Source of the DNA: DASYUM01 sp036001225
GTDB taxonomy: Bacteria > Methylomirabilota > Methylomirabilia > Rokubacteriales > DASRDR01
Reading direction: 5' to 3'
Assembly (NCBI GenBank): GCA_036001225.1
Contig: DASYUM010000180.1
Location: forward strand, 1-57,476
Length of the DNA: 57,476 nt
Shown: in pieces, positions 8,770-18,660 of the stretch
Numbering within the stretch: the first letter of the stretch is position 1
Layout of the letters: each line of letters starts with the position of its first letter
Program-made: the position numbers and the translations under genes
The notes under the pieces: model-generated
The model's input: only the letters and a program-made list of their open reading frames with translations
The model's database searches: none
What the model was told of the DNA's origin: nothing

Positions 8770-9276
8770 TTATAGGCGGCGCCGGAGCGCCTCCAGGGGC
8801 GCCAGGCGAGGATCGGCGGCCCCCGCCGCGCAGGCGCAGGCCGTGACGTTGCGATTGCCTCCACAGGCCGGGCACAACCCCCGGCAGTCGGGGCGACAGA
8901 GCGGTTTCATGGGCAGCGCCAAAAAGGTCTCGCTGCGGAGGAGTCCCCCGACGTCGAGCGAGTCCCCCTGGTAGAAGTCCAGCTCGAGGTCGTCCGGCCC
9001 CAGTTCCACTTCCTCGTGGCGGGCACCGGTCGACGGCAACAGTCGCAGGTCGACGTCGGAGCCGACGTGCGTCGTCAGCCCCTCCAGGCACCGGCCGCAC
9101 TGAAGGCGCACCGTGGCCCGGTAGTTTCCGGTCACCATGACCTCGCCGCTCCGCCGCTCGATCCGCAGACCGACCCGGTCCAGGCTCCACCCCTCGTCGG
9201 TGAACACCGGGGCGACGTCGGCCGGCGCGTGGATCTGAAGACCTTCCTCGGGAATCTCGGAGACGCGCACGATCAT
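8770..9276 (-). CDS. yceD: YceD/DUF177 family protein
   Basis: 168 residues from an ATG preceded by GAGGTGG. It contains the DUF177 pattern: a CGRCLEG motif near residue 73 and a Cys-rich C-terminal segment (CRPDCRGLCPACGG and further CAC). DUF177 proteins are encoded immediately upstream of rpmF; in plants and E. coli they have been tied to 23S rRNA accumulation. The cysteines suggest a metal site. First gene of the operon driven by the promoter at 9325-9353. Confidence 0.9.
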   Translation of the reverse strand: MIVRVSEIPEEGLQIHAPADVAPVFTDEGWSLDRVGLRIERRSGEVMVTGNYRATVRLQCGRCLEGLTTHVGSDVDLRLLPSTGARHEEVELGPDDLELDFYQGDSLDVGGLLRSETFLALPMKPLCRPDCRGLCPACGGNRNVTACACAAGAADPRLAPLEALRRRL

Positions 9277-9324
9277 CGGCCACCTCGGAAACGCAGGAAA
9301 AATCAGGGGTTCCGAAACTATCGC

Positions 9325-9353
9325 ATTGTACAGGCCGCCTCGGAGGGCGTCAA
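9325..9353 (-). promoter_or_regulatory. Sigma70-like promoter of the yceD-rpmF-plsX-fab operon
   Basis: Read on the minus strand, TTGACG (9348-9353) and TACAAT (9325-9330) are separated by exactly 17 bp, close to the housekeeping consensus. Transcription would start near 9318, leaving a leader of about 40 nt with a GAGGTGG site before the yceD ATG. It is the only strong promoter seen upstream of the lipid operon. Confidence 0.75.
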
Positions 9354-9397
9354 GGGAAAAGGCCCCGGGAGGACTCGTCATCTGACAAGCGCGTTCC

Positions 9398-9426
9398 TTG
9401 ACGCCCCCCAGGGGGTTTGTTACGCT
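9398..9426 (+). promoter_or_regulatory. Possible htpX promoter
   Basis: TTGACG (9398-9403), a 17-bp spacer and TACGCT (9421-9426). The -35 box is good and the -10 box is weak. It lies back to back with the yceD promoter about 45 bp away and about 60 nt upstream of the htpX start. Confidence 0.45.
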
Positions 9427-9485
9427 CACCGGTGAGAACCCTGACGACGTCGGGGGAGCAGCTTGTCCCCCGAGGAGGCGGGCCC

Positions 9486-10331
9486 ATGGTGAACACGCTG
9501 AAGACGACCGTCCTGCTGGCGCTGCTGACCGCTCTGTTCGTCGCCATCGGCGGGTTCGTGGGCGGCCGCTCGGGCATGCTGGTCGCCTTCGTCATGGCGC
9601 TGGTGATGAACTTCGTCTCCTACTGGTTCTCGGACAAGATCGTGCTCGCGATGTACAGGGCCCAGCCCATCGGGGAAGCCGAGGCGCCGATCGTCTACCG
9701 GATCGTGCGGAACCTCGCCACCACCGCGGGGATTCCGATGCCGCGGCTCTACCTCATCCCGTCGGCGACGCCGAACGCCTTCGCCACCGGCCGGAGCCCC
9801 CGGCATGCGGCGGTGGCCGTGACCGAGGGGATCCTTCGCATCATGGACGAGCGGGAGCTGGCCGGCGTGCTGGCCCACGAGCTCTCCCACGTCCTCAACC
9901 GTGACGTGCTCATCTCGACCGTCGCGGCCACCCTGGGGGGCGCCATCAGCATGCTCGCGCACATGGCGCAGTGGGGCGCGATGTTCGGCGGAAGCCGCGA
10001 CGACGACGAGCGCGGCATGAACCCGATCGCGCTGCTGGTGACCATCATCGTGGCGCCCTTGGCCGCCATGCTGATCCAGATGGCGGTTTCGCGCGCCCGG
10101 GAGTACCAGGCCGACGCCTCCGGCGCCCGGCTGACCCGCCAGCCGCTCGGGCTGGCATCGGCCCTGGCCAAGCTGCAGCAGGCCAACGAGATGGCGCCGA
10201 TGGACGCCAACCCGGCGACGGCGCACCTGTTCATCGTGAACCCGTTGTCGGGGCAGACCCTCGCCAAGCTCTTCTCGACACACCCGCCCATCGAAGAGCG
10301 GATCGCCCGCCTGCGGGCCATGAGGGTCTGA
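9486..10331 (+). CDS. htpX: Protease HtpX
   Basis: 281 residues, normal for HtpX (M48B). Two N-terminal membrane segments (about 7-25 and 30-48) are followed by the zinc motif HELSH at 131-135, with further ligands in SRAREYQADASGARL. HtpX is an inner-membrane metalloprotease facing the cytoplasm that degrades misfolded membrane proteins. The ATG chosen has a GAGGAGG ribosome binding site 8 nt upstream; an earlier in-frame codon would add a non-homologous stretch. The gene is divergent from the yceD operon. Confidence 0.95.
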   Translation: MVNTLKTTVLLALLTALFVAIGGFVGGRSGMLVAFVMALVMNFVSYWFSDKIVLAMYRAQPIGEAEAPIVYRIVRNLATTAGIPMPRLYLIPSATPNAFATGRSPRHAAVAVTEGILRIMDERELAGVLAHELSHVLNRDVLISTVAATLGGAISMLAHMAQWGAMFGGSRDDDERGMNPIALLVTIIVAPLAAMLIQMAVSRAREYQADASGARLTRQPLGLASALAKLQQANEMAPMDANPATAHLFIVNPLSGQTLAKLFSTHPPIEERIARLRAMRV

Positions 10332-10390
10332 GGCGCAGGTCTGCCGTCCGCGCGACCGGGCTCGCCGGTGATATCGTGTCCGGCGAGTCC

Positions 10391-10428
10391 ATGATCGAGG
10401 TTTCTCGGCTCACCAAGGTCTACGGGAC
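10391..10428 (+). repeat. Duplicated 5' end of ccmA (upstream copy)
   Basis: The first 13 codons of ccmA, starting at the ATG, occur here and again at 10590-10627. The copies differ mainly at synonymous third positions (GTT/GTC, TCT/TCC, and ACT/ACG at the end). The upstream copy continues in frame into the intervening hairpin sequence and stops at 10549, so it could only make a 52-residue dead-end peptide. The two copies are 199 bp apart. Confidence 0.8.
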
Positions 10429-10589
10429 TGACGTCCAAGGGGGGCGCTGCCCCCCTTGGAAAAGCCCCCCCGGAGGGCGCGCGGGCAGAGCCCGCGCTCG
10501 AAGTGGACCGTCGAGTGGCCCGAGATCGAGCGACCCCAGAGCGGCGTAAACCGACGAGTGGAGCAGAGCCGATGGTATCGGGCTCGCCC
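10429..10589. repeat. Hairpin-rich insertion-like segment between the two ccmA 5' ends
   Basis: About 160 bp lies between the duplicated ccmA starts. It contains an 11-bp perfect hairpin, CCAAGGGGGGC (10435-10445) with GCCCCCCTTGG (10449-10459) and a 3-nt loop, and an 8-bp hairpin, GCGCGGGC (10479-10486) with GCCCGCGC (10490-10497). There is no T-tract. The flanking 38-bp duplication makes it look like an inserted small non-coding element, but a simple tandem duplication followed by divergence is also possible. Confidence 0.6.
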
Positions 10590-11294
10590 ATGATCGAGGT
10601 CTCCCGGCTCACCAAGGTCTACGGGACGCAGCCTGTCCTGCGGGACGTCAGCCTGAGTGTGCCGGCCGGCGCCGTCCTCACGCTGCTCGGCCCCAACGGC
10701 TCCGGCAAGACGACGCTCCTCCGCCTCCTGGCCACGCTGGCGCGCCCGACCGCCGGTTCCGGCCGTATCGGGGGTCACCATCTGGTGGACGGCCGCGACG
10801 CGGTGCGCCGGCTCGTGGGATTGGTGGGACACGGGAGTCACCTCTACGACGATCTGTCGGCGATCGAGAACCTCGCCTTCGCCGCCGCGCTCGTCCGCCT
10901 CCCCGCCGACCGCGTCACCCTGATGGCGGCCCTGGCCAGCGTGGGAGCCGAAGGACAGGCGACGGTCCGCGTCCGCGAGCTGTCGAGCGGGATGCGGCGG
11001 CGGGTCGCGCTGGCCCGAGCCCTCCTCCGGCGGCCGCAGGTACTGCTCCTCGACGAGCCCTTCGCCGGCCTCGATCACGATGGCGCCAAGCGGCTGGAGG
11101 CGACCCTCCACGCCTTCAAGGCCGCCGGCGGGACGACGGTCTTCGTCACCCACAGCCTGGGGCGTGGCCTCGCCCTCGCCGACCGCGTCGCGATCCTCGC
11201 CCGTGGCCGGCTGGCCGTGGACGAACCGCGGGGCACGCTCACGCCCGAGGGTCTTCACCGGCTCTACCTGGCGGCGGTCGAGGGCGAGGCCTGA
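10590..11294 (+). CDS. ccmA: Heme exporter ATP-binding protein CcmA
   Basis: 234 residues, ABC ATPase. Walker A GPNGSGKTT, signature LSSGMRRRVALARAL and Walker B VLLLDEPFAGLD are intact. It pairs with CcmB (next gene, 1-nt overlap) and CcmC to release heme-loaded CcmE for cytochrome c maturation. The ATG at 10590 is the family-consistent start. It is the downstream of two copies of the ccmA 5' end (see repeat at 10391). Assignment to CcmA rather than another ABC ATPase rests on the following ccmB and ccmC. Confidence 0.92.
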   Translation: MIEVSRLTKVYGTQPVLRDVSLSVPAGAVLTLLGPNGSGKTTLLRLLATLARPTAGSGRIGGHHLVDGRDAVRRLVGLVGHGSHLYDDLSAIENLAFAAALVRLPADRVTLMAALASVGAEGQATVRVRELSSGMRRRVALARALLRRPQVLLLDEPFAGLDHDGAKRLEATLHAFKAAGGTTVFVTHSLGRGLALADRVAILARGRLAVDEPRGTLTPEGLHRLYLAAVEGEA

Positions 11295-11980
11295 TGGCGA
11301 CGGGCGGGACATTCACCCGGGAGGCGTGGGCGGTCTTCCGCAAGGACCTGATCGTCGAACGCCGATCCAAGGAGGGCGCCAACGCCCTCGCCTTCTTCGC
11401 CGTCCTCCTGCTCTTTCTCTTCTACTTCGCCCTCGGCCCCGACCGCGACCGGATCCGGGCCGCCCTGCCCGGCCTGTTCTGGCTGGCGTTCCTCCTGGCC
11501 GGCCTCCTCGGGCTCGGCCGGTCCTTCGCGCTCGAGCGCGAGAACGACTGCCTCGACGCCCTCGTCCTCGCGTCCGGGGACAAGGGGGCCGTCTATCTCG
11601 GCAAGGTGGCGGGGACGACCGTGCTCATGCTGGCGATGGAGGTGGCGTTCATCGTCGGCGCCGGCCTCTTCTACAACCTCGACCTCTGGGGGGCGATCCC
11701 CCGACTGCTGGCCGTCGCCGCGGTCGGCACCGTCGGCTTCGCCGCCGTCGGCACCCTCTTCGCCGCCATGACCGCCCAGCTCCGGGCGCGCGAGGTGCTC
11801 CTCCCCGTTCTTCTGCTGCCCCTGGTCGTCCCCGTGCTGCTGGCCGCGGTCCGGCTGACCGAGGCGGCGCTGGCCAGCGAGCCGTGGGCATCGTCGCCAT
11901 GGTGGCGGCTGCTGCTCGGGTTCGACGTCGTCTTCCTGGTCGCCGGCCTGCTGACCTTCGAGTTCGTGCTGGAAGCGTGA
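11294..11980 (+). CDS. ccmB: Heme exporter membrane protein CcmB
   Basis: 228 residues with about six membrane segments. The N-terminal stretch (AWAVFRKDLIVERRSKE) is the conserved cytoplasmic start of CcmB. Its ATG overlaps the ccmA stop (TGATG) and its stop overlaps the ccmC GTG, indicating translational coupling. With CcmA and CcmC it forms the ABC complex that frees holo-CcmE from CcmC at the inner membrane. Confidence 0.92.
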   Translation: MATGGTFTREAWAVFRKDLIVERRSKEGANALAFFAVLLLFLFYFALGPDRDRIRAALPGLFWLAFLLAGLLGLGRSFALERENDCLDALVLASGDKGAVYLGKVAGTTVLMLAMEVAFIVGAGLFYNLDLWGAIPRLLAVAAVGTVGFAAVGTLFAAMTAQLRAREVLLPVLLLPLVVPVLLAAVRLTEAALASEPWASSPWWRLLLGFDVVFLVAGLLTFEFVLEA

Positions 11981-12642
11981 CGCGCTCGCGCGCGCTGGGA
12001 ACGCTGGCGGCGCTCCTGGTCCTGGCCGGGCTGGCGGCCGGCCTCGGCTATGCCCCGCCCGACGCCGTGCAGGGAAACGTCCAGCGGATCATGTACCTCC
12101 ACGTCCCCGCCATCCTGACCGCCTACGCGGCTATCGGGGTGGTGCTGATCGCGAGCATCGCCTACCTCGGAGGTCGCAACGCCGTCTGGGATCGGGTGGC
12201 GGCCGCCGCCGGCGAGTTGGCGGTGTGCTTCATCGCGCTCACACTGGTGACCGGCTCGATCTGGGGGAAGCCGACCTGGGGCACCTGGTGGACCTGGGAT
12301 GCCCGGCTGACCTCGACCGCGCTCCTCTTCGTGATCTACCTGGGCTACCTCCTGCTCCGGAGCGTGGTGGACGACCGGGAGCGGGCCGCCACCTACGCGG
12401 CGGTGGTCGGCATCGCGGGCGCGCTCGACGTGCCGATCATCCACTTCTCCGTCCAGTGGTGGCGGACGCTCCACCAGCCGGCCACCGTGCTCCGTCCCCA
12501 GGCGCCGACCATGGACGGCGCCATGCTGGCCGCCCTGGCGGTCAACGTGGCGGCGTTCCTCTGCACGTTCGCCTACCTCGCCAGCCGGCGTTACCGCCTG
12601 CTCACGCTCGAAGCCGAGGCCGCGAGCCGGGCCTGGCGCTGA
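11977..12642 (+). CDS. ccmC: Heme handling protein CcmC
   Basis: 221 residues from a GTG overlapping the ccmB stop by 4 nt. Six membrane segments surround the tryptophan-rich heme loop TWGTWWTWDARLTS, and the flanking histidines are present in MYLHVP and LHQPATV. CcmC loads heme onto CcmE. Length and the single WWD loop separate it from CcmF. Confidence 0.93.
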   Translation: MTRSRALGTLAALLVLAGLAAGLGYAPPDAVQGNVQRIMYLHVPAILTAYAAIGVVLIASIAYLGGRNAVWDRVAAAAGELAVCFIALTLVTGSIWGKPTWGTWWTWDARLTSTALLFVIYLGYLLLRSVVDDRERAATYAAVVGIAGALDVPIIHFSVQWWRTLHQPATVLRPQAPTMDGAMLAALAVNVAAFLCTFAYLASRRYRLLTLEAEAASRAWR

Positions 12643-12664
12643 CCCGCTCGGGGCTTTACACGAG

Positions 12665-12673
12665 TGGGATACT
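12665..12673 (+). promoter_or_regulatory. Extended -10 element before the HtrA-like gene
   Basis: TGGGATACT: a TGn extension followed by GATACT (12668-12673), ending 6 nt before the GTG at 12680. No -35 box is evident. The spacing predicts a transcript that starts at or next to the start codon. Confidence 0.4.
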
Positions 12674-12679
12674 GAGGCC

Positions 12680-13678
12680 GTGACACCCGTCGTCGAGCTG
12701 GTCGCACACAGCGGCACCGAACAGGCGCTCGATGCCTACTCCCGGGCGGTCATCGGCGCCGCCGAGCAGGTCAGTCCGGCGGTGGTGAACATCGAGGCGA
12801 CGCAGCGACGCGCTGGGCCGCCGGGCGATGGGCGACGGCCCGACGCCGTGCGGGGCAGCGGCTCCGGCTTCGTGTTCACCCCCGACGGCTTCGTCCTGAC
12901 CAACAGCCACGTCGTCCACCAGGCGGTCCGCCTCGAGGTCACGCTGGCCGACGGTCGGACCTTCGCGGCCGAGCTGGTCGGCGACGATCCCGACACCGAC
13001 CTCGCCGTGGTGCGGATTCCGGGCGCCGATCTCGTCCCCGCCCGCCTTGGCGACTCGGCCGCGCTCCGCGTGGGTCAGCTCGTCATCGCCATCGGCAACC
13101 CGTACGGGTTCCAGACGACCGTCACCGCCGGCGTCGTCAGCGCCCTCGGCCGGACGCTCCGGGCGACGTCGGGACGCCTCATCGACAACGTCATCCAGAC
13201 CGACGCCGCGTTGAATCCCGGCAACTCCGGCGGGCCGCTGGTGACCGCGGGAGGCGAGGTGGCCGGCGTCAACACGGCCGTCATCCGGCCGGCTCAGGGG
13301 ATCTGCTTCGCCATCGCCATCGACACCGCCAAGTTCGTGGCGGGACGCCTCATCCGGGATGGCCGGGTGCGGCGAAGCTACATCGGCGTGGCCGGGCAGA
13401 CGGTGCCCCTCCCCCGCCGGCTCGTCCGCGCCCACGCCTTGCCGGCGGCGACCGGGGTGCTCGTCCTCTCGGTGGAGCCCCGAAGCCCGGCCGAGCAGGC
13501 CGGCCTGGGTGACGGCGACGTCGTCGTAGGCTTCGACGGCCAGCCGGTCCCGAGCATCGACGCGCTCCACCGTCTCCTGACGGAGGCCCGGGTCACGGCG
13601 CAGGTTCCGATCGTCGTCCTCCGGCGGGCCGAGAAGGTGACCCTCGCCGTCGTGCCCGAGGAGTCCCGGCGCGGCTAG
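12680..13678 (+). CDS. Trypsin-like serine protease with PDZ domain (HtrA/DegP family)
   Basis: 332 residues. The catalytic triad is H77 (TNSHVVH), D107 (DPDTDLAVVRI) and S183 (LNPGNSGGPL). A single PDZ domain covers about 245-325 (GVLVLSVEPRSPAEQAGLGDGDVVVGF). The N-terminus MTPVVELVAHSG carries no signal peptide or membrane anchor, unlike DegP, so the protein may act in the cytoplasm or use an unseen export route. It sits between ccmC and ccmD. No ribosome binding site precedes the GTG; the -10-like box 6 nt upstream suggests leaderless expression. Its link to cytochrome maturation is only positional. Confidence 0.88.
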   Translation: MTPVVELVAHSGTEQALDAYSRAVIGAAEQVSPAVVNIEATQRRAGPPGDGRRPDAVRGSGSGFVFTPDGFVLTNSHVVHQAVRLEVTLADGRTFAAELVGDDPDTDLAVVRIPGADLVPARLGDSAALRVGQLVIAIGNPYGFQTTVTAGVVSALGRTLRATSGRLIDNVIQTDAALNPGNSGGPLVTAGGEVAGVNTAVIRPAQGICFAIAIDTAKFVAGRLIRDGRVRRSYIGVAGQTVPLPRRLVRAHALPAATGVLVLSVEPRSPAEQAGLGDGDVVVGFDGQPVPSIDALHRLLTEARVTAQVPIVVLRRAEKVTLAVVPEESRRG

Positions 13679-13697
13679 CGCGAGCCCCGACGCTTCC

Positions 13698-13726
13698 TTG
13701 TGGGGGCTCCGGGCGTGGGGTATCCT
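13698..13726 (+). promoter_or_regulatory. Possible promoter for ccmDEGHIF
   Basis: TTGTGG (13698-13703), a 17-bp spacer and TATCCT (13721-13726), 15 nt before the ccmD ATG. The predicted leader would be under 10 nt and no ribosome binding site is visible. The -35 box overlaps a small inverted repeat (GAGCCCC at 13682-13688, GGGGCTC at 13703-13709). Confidence 0.45.
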
Positions 13727-13741
13727 CACAGCCAACCTCGC

Positions 13742-13867
13742 ATGAATCACTGGGGATTCGTCCTGGCCGCCTATGCGGCGGCCGCCGCGATCCTGCTCGG
13801 CTACTGGTGGCGGGTGGAGCGTGGCATTCGCGCCCTGGAGACGCGGAGCGGAGACCGGGGGCCGTGA
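13742..13867 (+). CDS. ccmD: CcmD-like small membrane protein
   Basis: 41 residues: MNHWGFVLAAY, one membrane helix, then WWRVERGIRALETRSG. This is the CcmD pattern (short periplasmic start, single helix, basic cytoplasmic tail). CcmD helps release holo-CcmE from CcmABC. Its stop overlaps the ccmE GTG (GTGA), and it precedes ccmE as in many ccm operons, which supports the call despite weak family conservation. Confidence 0.85.
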   Translation: MNHWGFVLAAYAAAAAILLGYWWRVERGIRALETRSGDRGP

Positions 13868-14334
13868 CGCGCCGCGCGCGCCGGTTCGTCCTCGGGGGCG
13901 CCGTCATCGCTCTGGCCCTGGGCGGGCTCGTGCTGACCGGCGTGCGTCAGTCGGTGGTGTACTTCGTCACCCCGTCCGAGCTGCGGGCGGCGACCAGCCA
14001 GGCCGTCGGACGCGCGTATCGGCTGGGGGGCATGGTCGTTCCCGGCTCGCTGCGCACGGACGCCGCCACCCTCCGCCACGACTTCGTCCTGACCGACGGG
14101 AAGGCGACGTTGCCCGTTCACTTCCGCGGCATTCCACCCGACCTCTTCGCCGAGGGACGGGGGGCCGTGGTCGAGGGCACGCTGGCGTCCGATGGGACGT
14201 TCCAGGCCAGCACCATCATGGCCAAGCACTCCGAGGAGTATCGGGCCCCGCGCGATGCGCAGACGGGCTACCAGGAACTCCTGCGCACCCTGCGCGGCAA
14301 CGACCCGGCGCGCGGCGGCCAGCCGGGGACCTGA
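13864..14334 (+). CDS. ccmE: Cytochrome c-type biogenesis protein CcmE (heme chaperone)
   Basis: 156 residues. An N-terminal membrane anchor (about 9-28) leads into the OB-fold domain with SELRAATSQAVGRAYRLGGMV. The heme-binding site appears as IMAKHSEEY, matching the H-x3-Y signature of CcmE; the His carries covalently bound heme. It ferries heme from CcmC to CcmF/H in the periplasm. GTG start overlaps ccmD by 4 nt and the stop is 1 nt before the ccmG start. Confidence 0.95.
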   Translation: MTRRARRFVLGGAVIALALGGLVLTGVRQSVVYFVTPSELRAATSQAVGRAYRLGGMVVPGSLRTDAATLRHDFVLTDGKATLPVHFRGIPPDLFAEGRGAVVEGTLASDGTFQASTIMAKHSEEYRAPRDAQTGYQELLRTLRGNDPARGGQPGT

Positions 14335-14335
14335 G

Positions 14336-14866
14336 GTGGTGGCCCGGCGCTGGCTGCTCCCGCTGGCCGCGCTCCCGATCCTGGTCCTGCTCGCCTACGG
14401 CTTCCGCAGCGATCCCCGCGCCATCCCATCGCCCCTGGTGGGACGGCCGGCGGCGGGGTTCCAGCTCACCGCGTTCGATGGCACGCCGCTCGGCCTCGAA
14501 CGCTTCCGCGGCCAGGTCGTCCTGCTGAACTTCTGGGCGTCCTGGTGCTATCCGGCCTGCTACGAGGAAGCGCCGATCCTGGAAGCCGCCTGGCGCACGT
14601 ATCGCCAGCGGGGCCTGGCCGTCGTCGGCGTGGACATCCAGGACACCGAGACGGCGGCCCGGCGATTCATCGAGCAGTTCGAGCTCACGTTTCCCAACGC
14701 GCCCGACCCGACGGGCAAGGTCTCCATCGACTATGGGGTCTACGGCGTCCCCGAGACGTTTCTGATCGACCGCCGGGGCGTGGTCCGCGACAAGAAGGTC
14801 GGCGCGCTCACCGAGGCCTACCTGCGGGAGAAGGTGGAGCCGCTGTTGGGGGAGACCGCGTCGTGA
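14336..14866 (+). CDS. ccmG: Thioredoxin-like CcmG/DsbE with an unusual CX3C motif
   Basis: 176 residues from the first of two adjacent GTG codons. An N-terminal anchor (about 5-20) precedes a thioredoxin fold: FRGQVVLLNFWASWC, then cis-Pro loop GVPETFLIDRRG. CcmG reduces the apocytochrome CXXCH cysteines or CcmH in the periplasm. The active site reads W-C-Y-P-A-C, three residues between the cysteines, whereas CcmG/TlpA proteins have WCxxC. Neighbours ccmE and ccmH, overlapped or abutting, fix its role. Confidence 0.9.
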   Translation: MVARRWLLPLAALPILVLLAYGFRSDPRAIPSPLVGRPAAGFQLTAFDGTPLGLERFRGQVVLLNFWASWCYPACYEEAPILEAAWRTYRQRGLAVVGVDIQDTETAARRFIEQFELTFPNAPDPTGKVSIDYGVYGVPETFLIDRRGVVRDKKVGALTEAYLREKVEPLLGETAS

Positions 14867-15300
14867 GCCGGGGGGCCCTCGGCCTCCTGCTCGCCGGATG
14901 GCTCCTGGTCGCGGGCGCCGCCGCTCCGCCGAGCGACGAGGCGGTCGCCAGGATCGCGAGCCAGCTCCGCTGTGTCGTGTGTCAGAACCTCTCGGTCGCG
15001 GACTCCCCCTCCGACATGGCCCGCCAGATGCGCGAGGTGATCCGCGAGCGACTGGCCCGCGGCGAGAGCGAGGAGCAGATCCTCCGCTACTTCGAGCAGC
15101 GCTACGGACCCTGGGTGCGCCTGTCACCGACCAACTGGCTCGTCTGGGTGTTGCCCTTCGTCGGTCTCTTCGCCGGCCTCGGCGTGGTACTGCTGGTCGC
15201 GCTGCGCTGGAGCCGGCGGGCCCGCGAGGCCCGCCTGGAGGCGCTGTCCCCGGCTGACCGGGAGCGCATCCGTCACGAGCTCGAGCGGCTCGGTGAGTAG
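14863..15300 (+). CDS. ccmH: Cytochrome c-type biogenesis protein CcmH
   Basis: 145 residues. A signal/anchor at the N-terminus, then the CcmH signature LRCVVCQNLSVADS with its CxxC redox pair, and a second membrane helix at about 93-115 before a short cytoplasmic tail. CcmH works with CcmF to present reduced apocytochrome for heme ligation. This short form lacks TPRs, which are on the separate ccmI downstream. GTG start overlaps the ccmG stop by 4 nt. Confidence 0.93.
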   Translation: MSRGALGLLLAGWLLVAGAAAPPSDEAVARIASQLRCVVCQNLSVADSPSDMARQMREVIRERLARGESEEQILRYFEQRYGPWVRLSPTNWLVWVLPFVGLFAGLGVVLLVALRWSRRAREARLEALSPADRERIRHELERLGE

Positions 15301-15368
15301 CGCGGTGCCGATACCCGTCGCCGTTGGGTGTCCTCGGGCGTCGGCCCGGCCCTGAAGAGTCGACGCCG

Positions 15369-16249
15369 GTGACGCTCGCCCTCGCCATGCTCGTCCTGAG
15401 CCTGCCGATCACTCTGTTCGTGGCGTGGCCACTGCTCGGGCGCCGACCGGCGCCGCCGGCCGATCCCGCCGACTCTCCGCGCGCCGCGCTGGAAGCCGAA
15501 AAGCTCCTCGCGCTGCACGCGATCCGCGAGCTGGCGTGGGATCGCGAGGCGGGGCTGCTCGCCGAGGACGACTACGCCGAACTGCGCCTGCGTTACGAAG
15601 CGCGAGCGAGCGCCCTGTTGAAGCAGCTCGACGCGTTGCCCCCGCCCCGGCCGATCGCCCCCGCTCTCCCGAGCGCGCCGCCGACCCCCGGCCTCCCCTG
15701 GACCCGGCGCCCAGCGGTGCTCACCGCCGGCGGGCTCGCCCTGCTCCTCTTCGGCATCGCCCTGGGAATCCTCGCCATGCGCTTCGCGGCGCCGGCGCCG
15801 CCCGAGCCCACGGCGGCGGTAGACCCGTCGGTGGCGGCACCGACGAAGCCACTGCCTCCCGCGATGCTCCAGGGGATGCTCCAGGCGGCGCGGGCGAGCT
15901 TCGACGCCGGGCGCTACGACGAGGCCGCCGCCGCCTACCAGGCGGTGCTCAAGCGCCAGCCGGAGAACGTCGACGCGCTGACCCATGTCGGCGCGCTCCT
16001 CGCCATGGCCGGCCACGTGGACGCGGCGCTCAGCCACTTCGACCGCGCCCTCGGCCTCCGCCCCGATGACCCGGAGGCGCTGTGGTTCAAGGCGGGCATC
16101 CTCTACCAGCTCCGGCACGACTACGCGGGGGCCATCGCGGCCTGGGAACGCTTTGTCGCGGTGGCGCCCGACGCCGCCTCGCGACAGCAGGCCTTGGGTC
16201 TCATCGGCGAGGCCCGGGCGCGGCGCGCGGAGAGCGGAGCGGCGTCGCG

Positions 16250-16253
<4 letters not shown>
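15369..16253 (+). CDS. ccmI: CcmI-like protein with TPR repeats
   Basis: 294 residues from a GTG after GAAGAG; a TTG further upstream is less likely. Two membrane segments (about 3-20 and 115-135) flank a cytoplasmic loop with LHAIRELAWDREAGLLAEDDYAEL, typical of CcmI/CycH. The C-terminal half has about three TPR units (AYQAVLKRQPENVDALTHVGALL and the next repeat) in the periplasm. CcmI is the apocytochrome chaperone for CcmF-CcmH. Its stop overlaps the ccmF ATG. Confidence 0.87.
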
Positions 16254-18259
<2,006 letters not shown>

Positions 18260-18285
18260 GCCCGACCGGCGCGGAAGGGGAGGCA

Positions 18286-18330
18286 GGCCCGATCCGTTCG
18301 CCGAACGGCGAACGGCGCGGCTTTGCCGCG
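18286..18330. repeat. Double-hairpin element, copy A (intergenic)
   Basis: A 10-bp perfect hairpin, CCGTTCGCCG (18294-18303) and CGGCGAACGG (18306-18315) with an AA loop, is followed at once by a 6-bp hairpin, CGCGGC (18316-18321) and GCCGCG (18325-18330). The 30 bp at 18286-18315 recur exactly, in reverse orientation, at 46891-46920 inside a coding sequence. The second hairpin of that copy has a paired G/C exchange, so the stem is kept. Confidence 0.8.
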
Positions 18331-18631
18331 AGAGCCGACGAAAAAAAACGATCGGCGTGAGGAATTTCCGGACCCTCGGGAGGGCTGAGGGCACGGCATT
18401 CTCACGCCGACCGGTAACGACCGGGCCAGGAGCTTGCAATGCTTTCACCCCCCGGGAGGGCTGGAGGGTGACCCTGGATCGGTCGATGCGTATTCAGTTG
18501 TCGCGGACCGATATTGCAAGCGTGTTGCCAGGCGCGGAGGCCCGCCATCTGAGGCTTTTTGAGCGACGTGAGGGGTCGGTCGTCTGTCATCTGACGTCGT
18601 CGCCGTCAGGTGGGCGACACTCCTCGCCAAA

Positions 18632-18660
18632 TTGACGGGGCTGGACCCGCGTGCTCTAAT
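18632..18660 (+). promoter_or_regulatory. Promoter of the flippase-like gene, close to the start codon
   Basis: TTGACG (18632-18637), 17-bp spacer, TCTAAT (18655-18660). Both boxes match the housekeeping consensus at five of six positions. Only 9 nt separate the -10 box from the ATG at 18670, so the transcript should have almost no 5' leader. Confidence 0.7.

Noticed and set aside
10435..10459. Intrinsic terminator after htpX
   Set aside because: The stem is strong but is followed by AAAAGCCC, with no T-tract on either strand; it fits better with a mobile hairpin element.
18357..18635. 92-codon frame between ccmF and the flippase-like gene
   Set aside because: No ribosome binding site, no recognisable domain, ends within the promoter of the next gene.
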